Of a DNA stretch of 64,000 nt, positions 1 through 11,295 are shown piece after piece. Below the pieces are notes generated by a model. The model was not told the DNA's origin. It saw only the letters and a program-made list of their open reading frames with translations, and ran no database searches. Within the stretch, counting starts at the first letter, position 1; every line of letters starts with the position of its first letter. Source of the stretch: Dillenia suffruticosa (Eukaryota > Streptophyta > Magnoliopsida > Dilleniales > Dilleniaceae); assembly GCA_033439265.1 (NCBI GenBank), contig JAVTVX010000004.1, forward strand, positions 12,103,701-12,167,700. The letters are read 5' to 3'. Made by a program: the position numbers and the translations under genes.

Positions 1-2457
1 ATTATTCATCAAACTAGTTGTCCCTACACTCCCCAACAAAATGGAGTTGCCGAACGCAAAAATAGACATCTCCTAGAAATAGCTAGAACTATCATGTTCT
101 TTGCTAATATGCCTAAGCGTTTTTGGAGTGATGCGGTTAGTACCGCAGCTCATTTAATAAATCGTCTTCCAACTAGAGTTCTCCATGGAAAATCTCCATT
201 AGAGTTGCTTAGAAAAGACAAACCAAACCTCTCTCACCTTAGAGTTTTTGGGTGTATTTGTTATGTTCATATTCCTAGGCAGTTTAGAGATAAGTTAGAT
301 ATCAAAGGAAGGAAATGTGTTTTTATTGGGTACGCTTCATTCCAAAAAGGATATATTTGTTTTGAACCTGACTCTAACAAGGTATACACATCGAAAGATG
401 TGATATTTGTAGAAAATGAATTCTTTTTTGCAGGAGAAAAAAATGAAGAAAATTCATCAAGCAATGACTTGCGAATCTTCTGCGATGTTCCCATAAATCC
501 TCCTCTGGTTCCTCAAGAATCCAATGAAGAGAATTCACTTTCAGGGGGAGAAAACGAAGAGGGAGGAGTGGATGAGTCTGAAAATGAAGAGAACTCTTCC
601 GAAGAAAGAGAAGAAGGCGAGGGATTACCTACCTTAGGAGAATCCGGAGACGAAACTAGACTGCCCTCTCCGCTGGCTCCTCCACTTCGACGTTCCACCA
701 GATTGAGGCTTCCTCCCTCAGAGTGGATCAACAGAAGAGTTTATTACAATTCTAAGGTAACTCATTATCCTATTTCAAATTACTATTGTGTATCTAATAC
801 TTCCTCAAGCCATCAAGGGTTCTTGAGTGGCATTGACTCATCACAGGAACCTAAGGATTTTGATGAGGCAAATACCAAACCCGAATGGAGACAAGCTATG
901 CTTGAAGAACTAGATGCATTGAATAAAAATGGGACGTGGGAGATTACTACTCTCCCTAAGGGAAGAAAGGCTGTCGGGTGTAAATGGGTGTTCAAAATCA
1001 AGTATAAAAGTGATGGATCCATTGAACGCTACAAGGCAAGACTTGTAGCCAAAGGATTCACACAAACTTATGGAGAAGACTACACTGAGACTTTTGCCCC
1101 TGTTGCCAAAATGAAAACGATAAGGGTTTTGATGTCAATTGCAACCAATGGAGAATGGCCAATGTATCAAATGGACGTGAAGAATGCTTTCCTTCAAGGG
1201 GACTTAGACGAAGAAATCTACATGCAAATTCCCCAAGGGCTAGATGAGGATTCAAACATCAAGGTGTGTCGTCTTAAAAAAGCAATCTATGGGTTAAAAC
1301 AATCTCCTCGTGCCTGGTATGCAAAATTAAGTTCAGCACTTCTTGGTAATAACTTTAAGAAATCCATTAGTGATTCCTCCATGTTTACTAAAGTTAACAA
1401 TGAAGAAATCACTATTGTTCTTATTTATGTAGATGATATAGTTATTACAGGAAGTGATATGAATGGTATTGATCAAGTTAGAAATTTCCTTAAATCTACT
1501 TTTGAGATTAAAGATTTGGGAAAACTAAAGTATTTCTTAGGAATAGAGCTTGCCTATTCTCATAAGGGGCTAGTTCTATGCCAAAGGAAATATGTACTTG
1601 ACCTTTTGCAGGAAACTGGAAAGGTAGGAGCTAAACCAGCAGCAACTCCTATATCCATAGCAGAACGAGCACAAGGTGATGAAGAAATGTTCCAGGATAT
1701 TCCTAGATATCAAAGACTTGTGGGGAGGCTCATCTACCTCACCATTACAAGACCAGATATCACCTATGCCGTCAGCTTAATCAGTCAACGGATGCATGCT
1801 CCAAGGATTCAAGATTGGAAGGCAGCAGAAAGAATTCTCAAGTATTTAAAAAGCTCACCAGGAAGGGGAATTCTTATGAAAAACAACCACAACATGGAGA
1901 TTTATGGCTACTGTGATGCAGATTGGGCTGGGGATGTCACGGACAGGAGATCCACCACCGGCTACTGCATGTTCGTGGGAGGAAATCTTGTAACATGGAA
2001 AAGCAAGAAACAATCTGTTGTATCCAGATCAAGCGCTGAGGCTGAATACAGAGCAATGGCAGCGGCTACAAGCGAAATAGTTTGGCTAAAGGCATTACTT
2101 GAGGAGATGGGATTTCCTACTATCGCTCCTATTCTTCTACATTGCGATAATCAAGCAGCTCTTCATATCGCTGCCAATCCAGTATTTCATGAAAGAACGA
2201 AGCACATTGAGGTTGATTGTCATTTTGTTCGAGAAAAATTAGAAAACAAGACAATTTCAACCTCATATGTTAGAAGTGAAGACCAGCTAGCTGACATTTT
2301 CACTAAGGCAACAACTGAGAAACATCTTCAGCACATCCTTAGCAAGTTAGGGTCCATAGACATCTATGCACCTAACTTGAGGGGGAGTGTTAAAAATAAG
2401 GGAGAAGATGAAGATAAGTCTCAAGGTATTCAACTTGAAAATATGATAATGTCATAA
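1..2457 (+). CDS. pol: A1 pol: integrase C-terminus, RT, RNase H (partial)
   Basis: An open frame runs from base 1 to the stop at 2457. The true start lies upstream; ATG 94 is internal. In order it shows the end of the integrase core (PQQNGVAERKN, about 37-69), the copia integrase tail GKSPLELL near 190, an acidic variable linker (about 430-650), RT with KARLVAKGF near 1033 and the catalytic YVDD box at 1426-1437, and RNase H with DADWAGD near 1918 and SSAEAEYRAMA near 2032. The last codons run about 70 bp into the 3' LTR. No internal stop or frameshift is visible in this half. Compared with A2 it keeps ERKNRH where A2 has ERENRH, plus a few other substitutions. Confidence 0.93.
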   Translation: MIHQTSCPYTPQQNGVAERKNRHLLEIARTIMFFANMPKRFWSDAVSTAAHLINRLPTRVLHGKSPLELLRKDKPNLSHLRVFGCICYVHIPRQFRDKLDIKGRKCVFIGYASFQKGYICFEPDSNKVYTSKDVIFVENEFFFAGEKNEENSSSNDLRIFCDVPINPPLVPQESNEENSLSGGENEEGGVDESENEENSSEEREEGEGLPTLGESGDETRLPSPLAPPLRRSTRLRLPPSEWINRRVYYNSKVTHYPISNYYCVSNTSSSHQGFLSGIDSSQEPKDFDEANTKPEWRQAMLEELDALNKNGTWEITTLPKGRKAVGCKWVFKIKYKSDGSIERYKARLVAKGFTQTYGEDYTETFAPVAKMKTIRVLMSIATNGEWPMYQMDVKNAFLQGDLDEEIYMQIPQGLDEDSNIKVCRLKKAIYGLKQSPRAWYAKLSSALLGNNFKKSISDSSMFTKVNNEEITIVLIYVDDIVITGSDMNGIDQVRNFLKSTFEIKDLGKLKYFLGIELAYSHKGLVLCQRKYVLDLLQETGKVGAKPAATPISIAERAQGDEEMFQDIPRYQRLVGRLIYLTITRPDITYAVSLISQRMHAPRIQDWKAAERILKYLKSSPGRGILMKNNHNMEIYGYCDADWAGDVTDRRSTTGYCMFVGGNLVTWKSKKQSVVSRSSAEAEYRAMAAATSEIVWLKALLEEMGFPTIAPILLHCDNQAALHIAANPVFHERTKHIEVDCHFVREKLENKTISTSYVRSEDQLADIFTKATTEKHLQHILSKLGSIDIYAPNLRGSVKNKGEDEDKSQGIQLENMIMS

Positions 2458-2843
2458 ACATTGGGCCTTTTATTTTTTAATGCTCAGAATTTGGCAACAT
2501 ATTTATGACCCAAAATACATTCAAAAACAAGCCCAATGAAGCCCAAAAGTATGGAGAAAAGTCTAAGAGGTAAACCCAAATAGCTAGGGGCAGTTTGGGC
2601 AATGTATATTCCAACAGTCCAAAAACTAGCTGTTGGAATTCCTTGGGGTTTGAGCCCCAACGGGAATATTGACTTTGTTCTCTCTCTACTGGCTATTTTT
2701 CTCCCTTTGCCTATAAATAGAGCTATTGCTCTCCTTGTAAAATTAAGAGGAAGATAATCTCTCTTCCTTTGTATCATTTTACTACATCAATAAAAACCAG
2801 AAGTTTATTAGATTTCTCTCTCTTCTTAGTCAAAAATCTAACA
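2388..2843 (+). repeat. A1 3' LTR
   Basis: A 456-bp LTR starts TGTTAAAAAT directly after the polypurine tract GAGGGGGAG and ends in AACA. A TATAAATAG promoter box is at 2712-2720 and an AATAAA lies near 2790. It differs from the A2 LTRs at several positions, including the terminus (CTAACA instead of CCAACA), so A1 is not a duplicate of the A2 insertion event. Confidence 0.95.
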
Positions 2844-2965
2844 AAACCCTCTGAATTAAGTTATTCAGTACTTTTTTGAACCTTTTAACTTGAACTTTTG
2901 TTACTGGTCCAACTGGAACTTGAGTTGAATCTTGTAAATTTTTTGCAGTCTTGATGATCACATCA
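2844..2965 (-). repeat. K0: fragment of K-family gypsy LTR
   Basis: These 122 bp match the 5' end of the K LTR in antisense (compare 51240-51357 and 59415-59537), ending at 2965 with GATCACATCA, the reverse complement of the LTR start TGATGTGATC. It sits between A1 and B1: a K element or solo LTR entered B1's RT region and A1 later entered that LTR. GAAAG at 2966-2970 would be its right target duplication. Confidence 0.85.
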
Positions 2966-4207
2966 GAAAGCATGGCTTAATTTTGCATACCATGCCCTTG
3001 GGGATTGCTTCAGCCCATAGATAGCCTTGCGTAGTTTGCACACGTTTCCTCCTTGTTGTTGGAACCCTTGAGAAAGTTGCATGTATACTTTTTATTCGAG
3101 ATCTCCTTGAAGGAACGCGTTTGCTACATCCATTTGAAACATGCTCCATCCATGGTTCACTGCAAGAGATATCAAGACTCTAATTGTGTTCATTTTGGCA
3201 ATGGGTGCGTATGTCTCTTTGTAATCTATCCCATATGTTTGAGTGAATCCTTTAGCCATAAGTCTTGCCTTAAACCTTTCAATTGATCCATCACTTTTAT
3301 ATTTGATTTTGTATACCCATTTGCATCCGACGGCCCGCTTGCCCTTTGGAAGAGAGGTGACTTCCCATGTACCGTTCTTAGCAATGCATCTAGCTCTTCC
3401 TTCATTGCCTTTCTCCACCTTGGGTCCTTGGATGCTTCATCATATGTCCTAGGCTCCTGTTCTTTATCTATGCCACTCAAAAAATTTTGGTGGCTCAAAG
3501 AAACATGTGAGAAAGTATAATAATCAGAAATCGGATGTGATGTTACCTTCGAGTTATAGTAAACTCTACGGTTAATCCATTCCGAACGGGGAACCCTAAG
3601 CCTCGTGGATCGCCTAAGGTGAGGAGGTATTCTTCCTCTTCGGTTTCTTGATCTCCCCCTGAAGTGTGGGCTGCCTCCTCTTCTATGGAGTTTGATCCTT
3701 CTTCTTCATTATTTTGAAATTGCTCATTAATCTCTTGGGAGGTTCCTTCTGCAATTGGTGGAGATGATTGATTCGGGAGAAGTAAGAAATTCCACGTGCT
3801 TGGAGTGCTCTCTTCTTTGGATGATTGATGTTCTTCATTATCTACAAAAAAAGGTTTCATTCTCCACAAATATCACATCCTTAGATGTGTATGTTTGGTC
3901 AGTCTTAGGGTCATAACATCTATACCCCTTTTCAAAGGAAGCATACCCCAAAAATATGCACTTTCTACCCTTGCGATCTAACTTATCCCTCATGTATGCT
4001 GGAATATGAATGTAACATACACAACCAAATGTTCTAAGATGAGATATCTTAGGTTTTCTATCTAGTAGGACTTCTAAGGGTGACTTGCCATTTAGGACTT
4101 GAGATGGGATAAGGTTTATTAGGTGGACAGCGGTTTTTACTCCATCACACCAAAATTTCTTAGATACATTTGTATGAAATATCATAACTCTAGTTATTTC
4201 TAATATG
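2966..4207 (-). pseudogene. B1 gag-pol, segment 1 (integrase end to RT)
   Basis: Antisense family-B copia coding sequence. Read on the minus strand from 4207 it has the integrase tail (KKFWCDG, then GKSPLEVLLDRKP), the variable acidic linker, and RT up to AWYAKLSH, where K0 interrupts it. The YVDD box and RNase H would lie left of the window. Small deletions and frameshifts occur, for example a loss near 3628 compared with B2 around 9095-9125. The sequence continues at 19401 on the other side of D1, with which it shares the duplicated ATATG (4203-4207). Confidence 0.88.
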
Positions 4208-4649
4208 TGTTGAAATAAAGCACAATTAGGGCATATGGTTGTCCCAATTCAGTAAACTTTGTGCTCTAAGAACAAGACCCAAATGTAAAGTAAAAAGGGA
4301 GGCAATGTAATGGGCCCTAAATGGATCTAGCCCACGGGTGGCCTGGGCCAGTAAAATTGGGGGCCAAAGGCCCCCAACGGCTAGTAAAAGAACTAGCCGT
4401 TGGGGACTGCCCAACGGCTAGTTCTTACTAGCCGTTGGGTCCAACGGATAGAGAGGGCAATGCCCTCTCTCCCCCTCTCATTTTCTCCTTTCTCACTCTG
4501 TTTCTCTTCTTCTATAAATAGGACAGCTAGTTGCTTTTAAAAGGTATGAAAAAATACCTTCAACCTCTTGTATGCTCTCTTTGAAACATCAATAAAGTAC
4601 TTGAAGTTCTTATTCATTTCTGATTGCTTGCTTCTTTGAAATTTCATCA
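4208..4649 (+). repeat. D1 5' LTR
   Basis: A 442-bp LTR, TGTTGAAATA to TTTCATCA. It contains an inverted-repeat array of AACGG motifs (4373-4450), TATAAATAG at 4513-4521 and AATAAAG near 4591. The primer-binding site directly after it is damaged: TGGTATAGAGC lacks two bases of TGGTATCAGAGC, which also shifts the reading frame right after the start codon. Confidence 0.94.
4373..4450 (+). promoter_or_regulatory. Inverted array of MSA-type MYB motifs in D1 LTR
   Basis: Four perfect matches to the plant M-phase-specific activator consensus YCYAACGGYYA: 4373-4383 (+), 4394-4404 (-), 4410-4420 (+), 4429-4439 (-). A near match is at 4440-4450. They form two hairpins: arms 4372-4385/4392-4405 (14 bp) and 4410-4422/4427-4439 (13 bp). 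The array lies about 60-140 bp upstream of the TATA box. MSA elements are known binding sites of three-repeat MYB (MYB3R) factors in G2/M genes; activity here is inferred. In the 3' LTR (19122-19199) the first motif has decayed to AACAG. Confidence 0.55.
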
Positions 4650-6172
4650 TGGTATAGAGCAGGCATTCATTCCTTCCTCATCTAATCTTGGTGATCCACC
4701 ACCACAAATTAGCACCTCAATGTTCACTTCCATTCTTTTAGATACTTCAAATTACAACGCATGGCAAGACACCATCAAGAGGTCTCTAAATTTCTTCAAT
4801 CTCGAAAACCACATATTTGAAGACCCTCTTGATGATGCTGATCCGTCTTACAAAGCATGGAAAAAGAAAGATGATCAAGTGGTGGTGCTCTTACAAATGT
4901 CTTTAGACAAAACCCACAAAGCAATGGTCACTTGTATTCCCAATGCCAAGTCTTTGTGGGATCAAATGCATGCTCTTTATGCTCAAGAAACCAACACCGG
5001 TAGAATATTCGAATTGAAAAAGAAAATCTTCTACATTCAAAAAGGAGGAAAGACCCTACCCGAATATTTTGGGAAATATAGGGATCTTTGGAATGAGCTT
5101 AATGTTTTGAGGCCTCCAACCTCAAATCTCAAAACTATCCTTCAAAGGAATGATGAAGACATGACCTTTGGTCTCCTAATGGGTCTTGGAGAAGAGTATG
5201 CACCTATACGTCAAGAAATTCTTAGATGAAGATTTTTCCTTCATTCCAAGAAGTTCAATTCATGGTGCAAAGAGCTGAAACAAGCATGAAGCTTGAAGAA
5301 TCATCCAAGCCCAAAACCGAAGCTCAAGCATTCAAATCTGTCCAAGAAGAGCATCCAGCCAACAAAGCTCAAAATTCCACCAAAAGAGATTTTTGCTCCC
5401 ATTGTAAGAAACCTGGTCATAGAAAGGAGAAATGTTGGCATCTCCATCCCCATTTGCGGCCAAAATACAACAAAAGGGAAGGTGACCAAATGGCAAATGT
5501 CCAACATGTTTCTCAAGTTGCTGCCCTAGAAAGCAAAATGGAGGAAATGCAAAAGGAGATGAAAAAGCTCGTTGGCCAGATTACTTTGCATTCTGGTAAT
5601 CTCTTAAATACATCTCATTCATGGCTTATTGATTCTGGTTGTGATAATCATATGGTAAAAGATAAGAGCAAAATTAAAAGACTCATTCCTCTCACTGATT
5701 CTAGGATTGTTAAGGTAGCTAATAGTGAGAAACTAAGAGTTGATCATCTAGGTGAAATTGAGTTATTTGGCAAGAAAACTAAAGCTCTATATGTGCCTAA
5801 ATTTAATTCTAATCTTTTATCCATTGGAAAGATAACCAAAGAACAAAATTGCAAAGTTACATTTGATCCTAATGAAGTTGTTTTTCAGGACCTCAAAACG
5901 AATCATTTGATTGGCAAGGGGTCTAGGAGGCACAACCTATACTACTTGGATCAAGAAAACCGAGCTTTTGCTGCCCAAAGTCAAATGCATTCATTATGGC
6001 ATACTCGTCTAGGTCATCTTGGGGACTTAGCTTTGAAACGTCTATTTCCAAATCTAGTAGTAGAAAATAGGCATTGCAAAGTTTGTGTTCTTGGAAAACA
6101 AACTAGAATGTATTATCCGATTTCAAATACTATATATGAGAATGCATTTGAACTTGTTCATTCTGATGTTTG
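4649..6172 (+). pseudogene. gag-pol: D1 gag-pol, part 1 (gag, protease, integrase start)
   Basis: The start ATG (4649-4651) uses the last LTR base plus the primer-binding site, but a two-base deletion in that site shifts the frame at once. The gag body follows (about 4660-5229). A one-base deletion near 5228 shifts the frame again; the next frame carries the CCHC knuckle CSHCKKPGHRKEKC (5394-5435), the protease active site DSG (5631-5639) and the integrase HHCC zinc region (about 5996-6095). B2 interrupts it in HSDVW. It cannot be translated as one polyprotein. Confidence 0.92.
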
Positions 6173-6622
6173 TGTTGAAAAGAAGGATAACTTAACCCAT
6201 CTTCATCACCAACCAAGTGCATCTACTTAGAAGTCCAAAAAATCAGCATGCATTGTCCAGCAAGCATGGCCCATTTGGGCAGCCTAAACCAACCCAAAAT
6301 ACATTCAAAAATAGGCCCAAGGAAGCCCAAAAGTTTGGAGAAAAGTCTAGGAAGCAAACCCAAATAGCTAGGGGCAGTTTGGGCAGCATATATTTCAACA
6401 GTCAAAAAACTAGCTGTTGGAATTCCTTGGGGTTTGAGCTCTAACGGGAATATCACTTTCTACTGGCTATTTTTCCCTTTTCTCTATAAATAGAGCCTCA
6501 TTGTATCTCCAAAAACTATGAGAAAAATGCTCTCAAATCTGTCCATGTATGCTCTCATTCTTCTTCAATAAAATTCAGAAGTATTCTTCATTTCTTATGC
6601 TCTATTTTTTGATATTTCAACA
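6173..6622 (+). repeat. B2 5' LTR
   Basis: 450 bp, TGTTGAAAAG to TTTCAACA, with TATAAATAG at 6485-6493 and AATAAAA near 6568. It contains CAACAG...CTAGCTGTTGG, a decayed relative of the AACGG/CCGTT hairpins of families D and H. The primer-binding site TGGTATCAGAGC follows at 6623-6634. Confidence 0.95.
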
Positions 6623-9600
6623 TGGTATCAGAGCAAACTTCGATCCCTTCCTCTTCAAGGTTGGGTGACCTTCCACCTTCCATCAACCTTACCCAATTTC
6701 AAAATATATCCTCTATTCAATTAAGAGGAGGAAATTATTATCAATGGGCAGCCTTGATGAGAAGGGTGCTGGAACTTCACAACTTGGAGGGTCACATACT
6801 TGATCAACCACTTGAAGAGGTGGATTCTTCCTACAGAGAATGGAAGAAGAGGGACAATCATGTGTTTTTTCTTCTACTCAATTCCATGGATGAAACACAC
6901 AAAGCTATGGTGACTTGTGCTTCCAATGCAAAACTAATATGGGACACAATGTTTTCTTTTTATGGCCAAGTATCTAACCTTGGCAGAATTTTTGAGCTCA
7001 AACGACAAATTTCAAACATCAAAAAGGAAGGGAAATCACTTCCTCAATATTTTGGGGAATATACGGATACTTGGAATGAGCTCTCCACTCTCCGTCCGGA
7101 TTCCATAGATCTCAAAGTCCTCCAAAAGAGGAAAGAAGAAGATAAAATCTTTGGTCTTCTCATGGGTCTAGATGATTGCTACTCTCTTCTTAGACAAGAA
7201 ATTCTCCGAATGAAGGAATTTCCTTCATTTGGAGAAGTGCAAAATATCCAACGAACGGAAGTTAGCATGCGTTTGGAAGAAAATTCCAAACTTAGACTTG
7301 AAGCTCAAGGTCACATGGCTACCGTTGAAGAGCACATGGCTGCCAAAGCACATCAAGTTCCAAAGAAAATTGATGTATGCACCCATTGCAAGAAAAGAGG
7401 ACATACGAAGGAGAAGTGTTGGAACCTTCATCCTCATTTAAAGCCCAAGACCTTCAAACCAAGGGAGCAACTTTCCGAGCAGCATAATGTACTTCACACC
7501 AAGCTTCAAGGACCTACCATGGCTGATTTTGCTACTCTTCAAAGTCAACTCAATGACATCTCCAAGAAGTTTCAACAACTTGCTCCCTCCAATGGTAAAA
7601 ATCAAAACACTTTATCCTCTTTCAATTTCGAAGATTTTCTCATTGATTCGGGAACGGACCATCATATGGTAAGGGATAGAAGAAAAATCAAGCATTTTAA
7701 AAAACTCCCTAACCATAAGATAGTCCGTGTTGCCAATGGGCAAGATTTGAAAGTTGAGCAAATTGGGGAAATTGAACTTTTTGGAAAAACATCAAATGCT
7801 TTATTTGTTCCCCAACTCACTTCAAATCTTTTGTCCATTAGCAAAGTCACTAAGGATCAAGGGTGTAGAGTTGTTTTTGACCCAAACACTGTTACTTTTC
7901 AGGACCTCAAGTCGAATCAATTGATTGGCAATGGTTCTAGAAGAGGGGATCTATATTTTTTGGATCAAAAGCATCATGCACTCGTAGCTCATATCAAAGA
8001 AGATGCATCTCTTTGGCATAAACGTTTTGGGCATCCTAGTGACCAAGCTTTAAAGCGTCTATTTCCAAGTATTAATATTGAAGATAGACATTGTGAAGCT
8101 TGTATTCTGGGAAAGGAAACCCGATCAATGTATCCCAATTCAAAAACAATTTATAAAGATGCTTTTGATTTAGTTCATTCGGATTTGTGGACTTCACCTA
8201 TCAAATCTCATTTAGGCTACAAGTATTTCATTACTTTTGTAGACCAAAAAACTAGGTACACTTGGGTCTACCTTTTGAATACCAAAGATCAAGCTTTTGA
8301 AGCCTTTAAAAGCTATGAGAGATATGTGACCAAACTTTACAATGCTAACATTAAAATTCTAAGGACGGACCATGGTGGAGAATTCACTAGTTTGACATTT
8401 GAAAACTACCTTAGAGAGAATGGCATTATACATCAAATGTCTTGTGTGTACACACCTCAACAAAATGGGGTGGCCAAAAGGAAAAATAGGCACATATTAG
8501 AAATAACTAGAGCTATGATGTTTCATGCAAATGTGCCTAAGAAATTTTGGTGTGATGGAATAAAAACCGCTGTCCACCTAATAAACCTTATCCCATCTCA
8601 AGTCCTGGATGGCAAGTCACCCTTAGAAGCCCTACTAGATAGAAAACCTAAGATATCTCATCTTAGAACATTCGGTTGTGTATGTTACATTCATATTCCA
8701 GCACACATGAGGGATAAGTTAGATCATAAGGGTAGAAAGTGCATATTTTTGGGGTATGCTCCTTTGAAAAGGGGTATAGATGTTATGACCCTAAAACTAA
8801 CCAAACATACACATCTAAGGATGTGATATTTGTGGAGAATGAGTCCTTTTTTGTAGATAATGAAGAACATCAATCATCAGAAGAAGAGAGCACTCCGAGC
8901 ACTCCAAGCACGTGGAATTTCTTACTTCTCCCGAATCAATCATCTCCACCAATTGCAGAAGGAATCTCCCAAGAGACTAATGAGCAATCTCAAAATAATG
9001 AAGAAGAAGGATCAAACTCCATAGAAGAGGAGGCAGCCCACACTTCAGGGGGAGATCAAGAAACCGAAGAGGAAGAATCCGAGCATGTAGAGGGAGATTT
9101 GGATGCACCACCTCCTCACCTTAGGCGATCCACGAGGCTTAGGGTTCCCCGTTCGGAATGGATTAACCGTAGAGTTTACTATAACTCCAAGGTAACATCA
9201 CATCCGATTTCTAATTATTATACCATCTCACATGTTTCTTTGAGCCACCAAAATTTTTTGAGTGGCATAGATAAAGAACAGGAGCCTAGGACATATGATG
9301 AAGCATCCAAGGACCCAAGGTGGAGAAAGGCAATGAAGGAAGAACTAGATGCATTGACCAAGAACGGTACATGGGAAGTCACCTCTCTTCCAAAGAGCAA
9401 GCGAGCCGTCGGATGCAAATGGGTATACAAAATCAAATATAAAAGTGATGGATCAATTGAAAGGTTTAAGGCAAGACTTGTGGCTAAACGATTCACTCAA
9501 GCATATGGGATAGATTACAAAGAGACATACGCACCCGTTGCCAAAATGAATACAATTAGGATCTTGATGTCTCTTGTGGTGAACCATGGATGGAGCATGT

Positions 9601-10839
9601 TTCAAATGGATGTAGCAAACGCGTTCCTTCAAGGAGATCTCGAAGAAGAAGTGTACATGCAACTTCCTCAAGGGTTCCAACAACAAGGAGGAAACGTGTG
9701 CAAACTACGCAAGGCTATCTACGGGCTGAAGCAATCCCCAAGGGCATGGTATGCAAAATTAAGCCATGCTTTCCTTAGTAGTGGATTTGTTAAATACCAT
9801 AGCGACTCTTCTGTTTTCCTTAGAAAAAACAATGATAAAATAGTGATAGCCTTAGTTTACGTAGATGATATCATCATTATTGGAAATGACATGCATTTAA
9901 TAGATATAGTTAGAAATTTCTTGAGTTCTAGGTTTGAAATTAAAGATTTAGGGAGACTAAAGTATTTCCTAGGAATTAAGTTAGCCTATTGTAATAATGG
10001 GTTAATTCTATCCCAAAGGAAATATGCACTTGATCTTTTGCAGGAAACAGGAAAGCTAGGAGGAAAGCCAGCTTGTAGCCCTATTGTCACCACCGGACCT
10101 CTAGTAGATGATGAGGAGCCACTTGAGGATATAGAGAGATATCAAAGACTTGTAGGACGACTGATCTACCTCACCATCACTAGGCCAGACATAGCCTTTG
10201 CCGTGAGCCAAATTAGTCAACATATGCATTCTCCAAAGATGGGTCATTGGAGAGCAGTTGAGCGCATCCTTCACTACATCAAGAAATCACCAGGACTAGG
10301 TATTTGGATGAAGAACAATGGAAGCTCCCAAATTGAAGGCTTTTGCAATGCAGATTGGGCGAGCGATTCAAAAGATAGAAGATCTACCACCGGGTACTGA
10401 TGTTCGTAGGAGGCAACTTGGTAGCATGGAAGAGCAAAAAACAACATGTGGTGTCAAGATCGAGTGCAGAGGCTGAGTATAGAGCAATGGCGTCAGCAGC
10501 CAGTGAGATTGTATGGTTGAAGGCTCTAGTAGAGGAATTAGGGTTCAATGTTTCTACACCAATCAACTTGCATTGTGACAATCAATCGGCAATTCATATT
10601 GCATCCAATCCGGTCTTCCATGAAAGGACTAAACACATAGAAGTTGATTGTCACTTCATTCGACAAAAGGTGGAAGAAAAGCTTATAGCCACTCCCTACA
10701 TCAAAGGAAAAGAGCAACTAGCTGATATCTTCACAAAAGGGGGAACTGCAATGCATCTTCAAGAAATCATGAACAAGTTGGGCACTATCGATATCTACGC
10801 ACCCAACTTGAGGGGGAGTGTTGAAAAGAAGGATAACTT
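6622..10839 (+). pseudogene. gag-pol: B2 gag-pol with two frameshifts
   Basis: The copia polyprotein starts MVSEQ at 6622, the ATG spanning the LTR/primer-site junction. Order: gag; CCHC knuckle CTHCKKRGHTKEKC (7378-7419); protease DSG (7645-7653); integrase HHCC (about 8010-8105) and DDE core (RTDHGGEF near 8362); RT with YVDD at 9858-9869; RNase H (ADWASD near 10351, then SSAEAEYRAMA). Two one-base deletions break it, near 8760 in the integrase tail and near 10399 in RNase H. One gag codon is also missing near 7246 (VQNIQR instead of VQNMIQR). The original end in the 3' LTR is replaced by codons read from the inserted C1 LTR, giving a stop near 10879. Confidence 0.94.
10819..10839 (+). repeat. 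B2 3' LTR, first 21 bp
   Basis: TGTTGAAAAG follows the polypurine tract GAGGGGGAG; after 21 bp it is cut by C1. AACTT at 10835-10839 is the left copy of the C1 target duplication. Confidence 0.95.
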
Positions 10840-11295
10840 TGTTGAGATTTCAAGCTATCAAGCAACTAGGATTGAATGAAAACTTAAAGATCTTTATTTG
10901 AAGAAAGAGTGCACAATGAGAGCATTGTTTTTTCATGGATAGAACATCCCATACAAGCTCCTATTTATAGAGATTATTACATGAGAAAGAGAGGGAAAAA
11001 GACCCCAAACACTCAAGGATCCGTTGGGGAACATTGGGGACAGATTTCTGTCCCCAAAATCACTGTATAACAGCCATTTTTATGGCTGTTATACAGTGCA
11101 ACGGCTAGTTCAAAAGAACTAGCCGTTTTGCCCTTTTTAGGGCCCATTTTGGGCTTCTTTTAGGGGCTTAACAATGCCATTTTTGAGGACTAAAAAACTC
11201 ATAAGGAACGGGCCAAATACATCTCATGGATGGGCTTAAACTTGGCTTGAAATGGGGCCTATGCTAACTACACTTAATTCTCTTTTATTTCAACA
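10840..11295 (-). repeat. C1 3' LTR
   Basis: 456 bp. On the plus strand it runs TGTTGAGATT to TTTCAACA. The minus-strand TATAAATAG box is at 10961-10969. The antisense polypurine tract (CTCCCCCTC) starts at 11296. As far as I can read it is identical to the 5' copy. Confidence 0.96.
11061..11127. repeat. Two adjacent perfect hairpins in the C LTR
   Basis: Arms 11061-11077 and 11082-11098 are a perfect 17-bp inverted repeat (CACTGTATAACAGCCAT and its complement) around a TTTT loop. Directly after, 11100-11111 and 11116-11127 are a perfect 12-bp inverted repeat (AACGGCTAGTTC) around AAAA. The same structures are in the 5' LTR near 15674-15740. In C2 (near 63558-63624) the first hairpin has decayed while the second remains. 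The second shares the GGCTAG/CTAGCC core of the D and H LTR arrays. Confidence 0.9.

Larger units (their letters stand above)
1..2843 (+). mobile_element. Copia element A1, 3' half
   Basis: This is the 3' part of a Ty1/copia retrotransposon cut by the window edge: integrase end, reverse transcriptase, RNase H and the 3' LTR. It matches copy A2 at 39830-42672 almost base for base, so it belongs to the same family. Its 3' LTR ends at 2843 inside a K-family gypsy LTR. The right target-duplication copy should be AAACC (2844-2848), but the left copy is outside the window. Confidence 0.95.

Noticed and set aside
513-731. Ser/Pro-rich minus-strand frame opposite the A1 pol linker (also at 40342-40560)
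   Set aside because: Mirror of the acidic Glu/Ser linker of pol; kept only because A1 and A2 are nearly identical.
4226-4414. 62-aa minus-strand frame in the D1 LTR, also at 18976-19164
   Set aside because: Present twice only because the two LTRs are copies; no coding signature.
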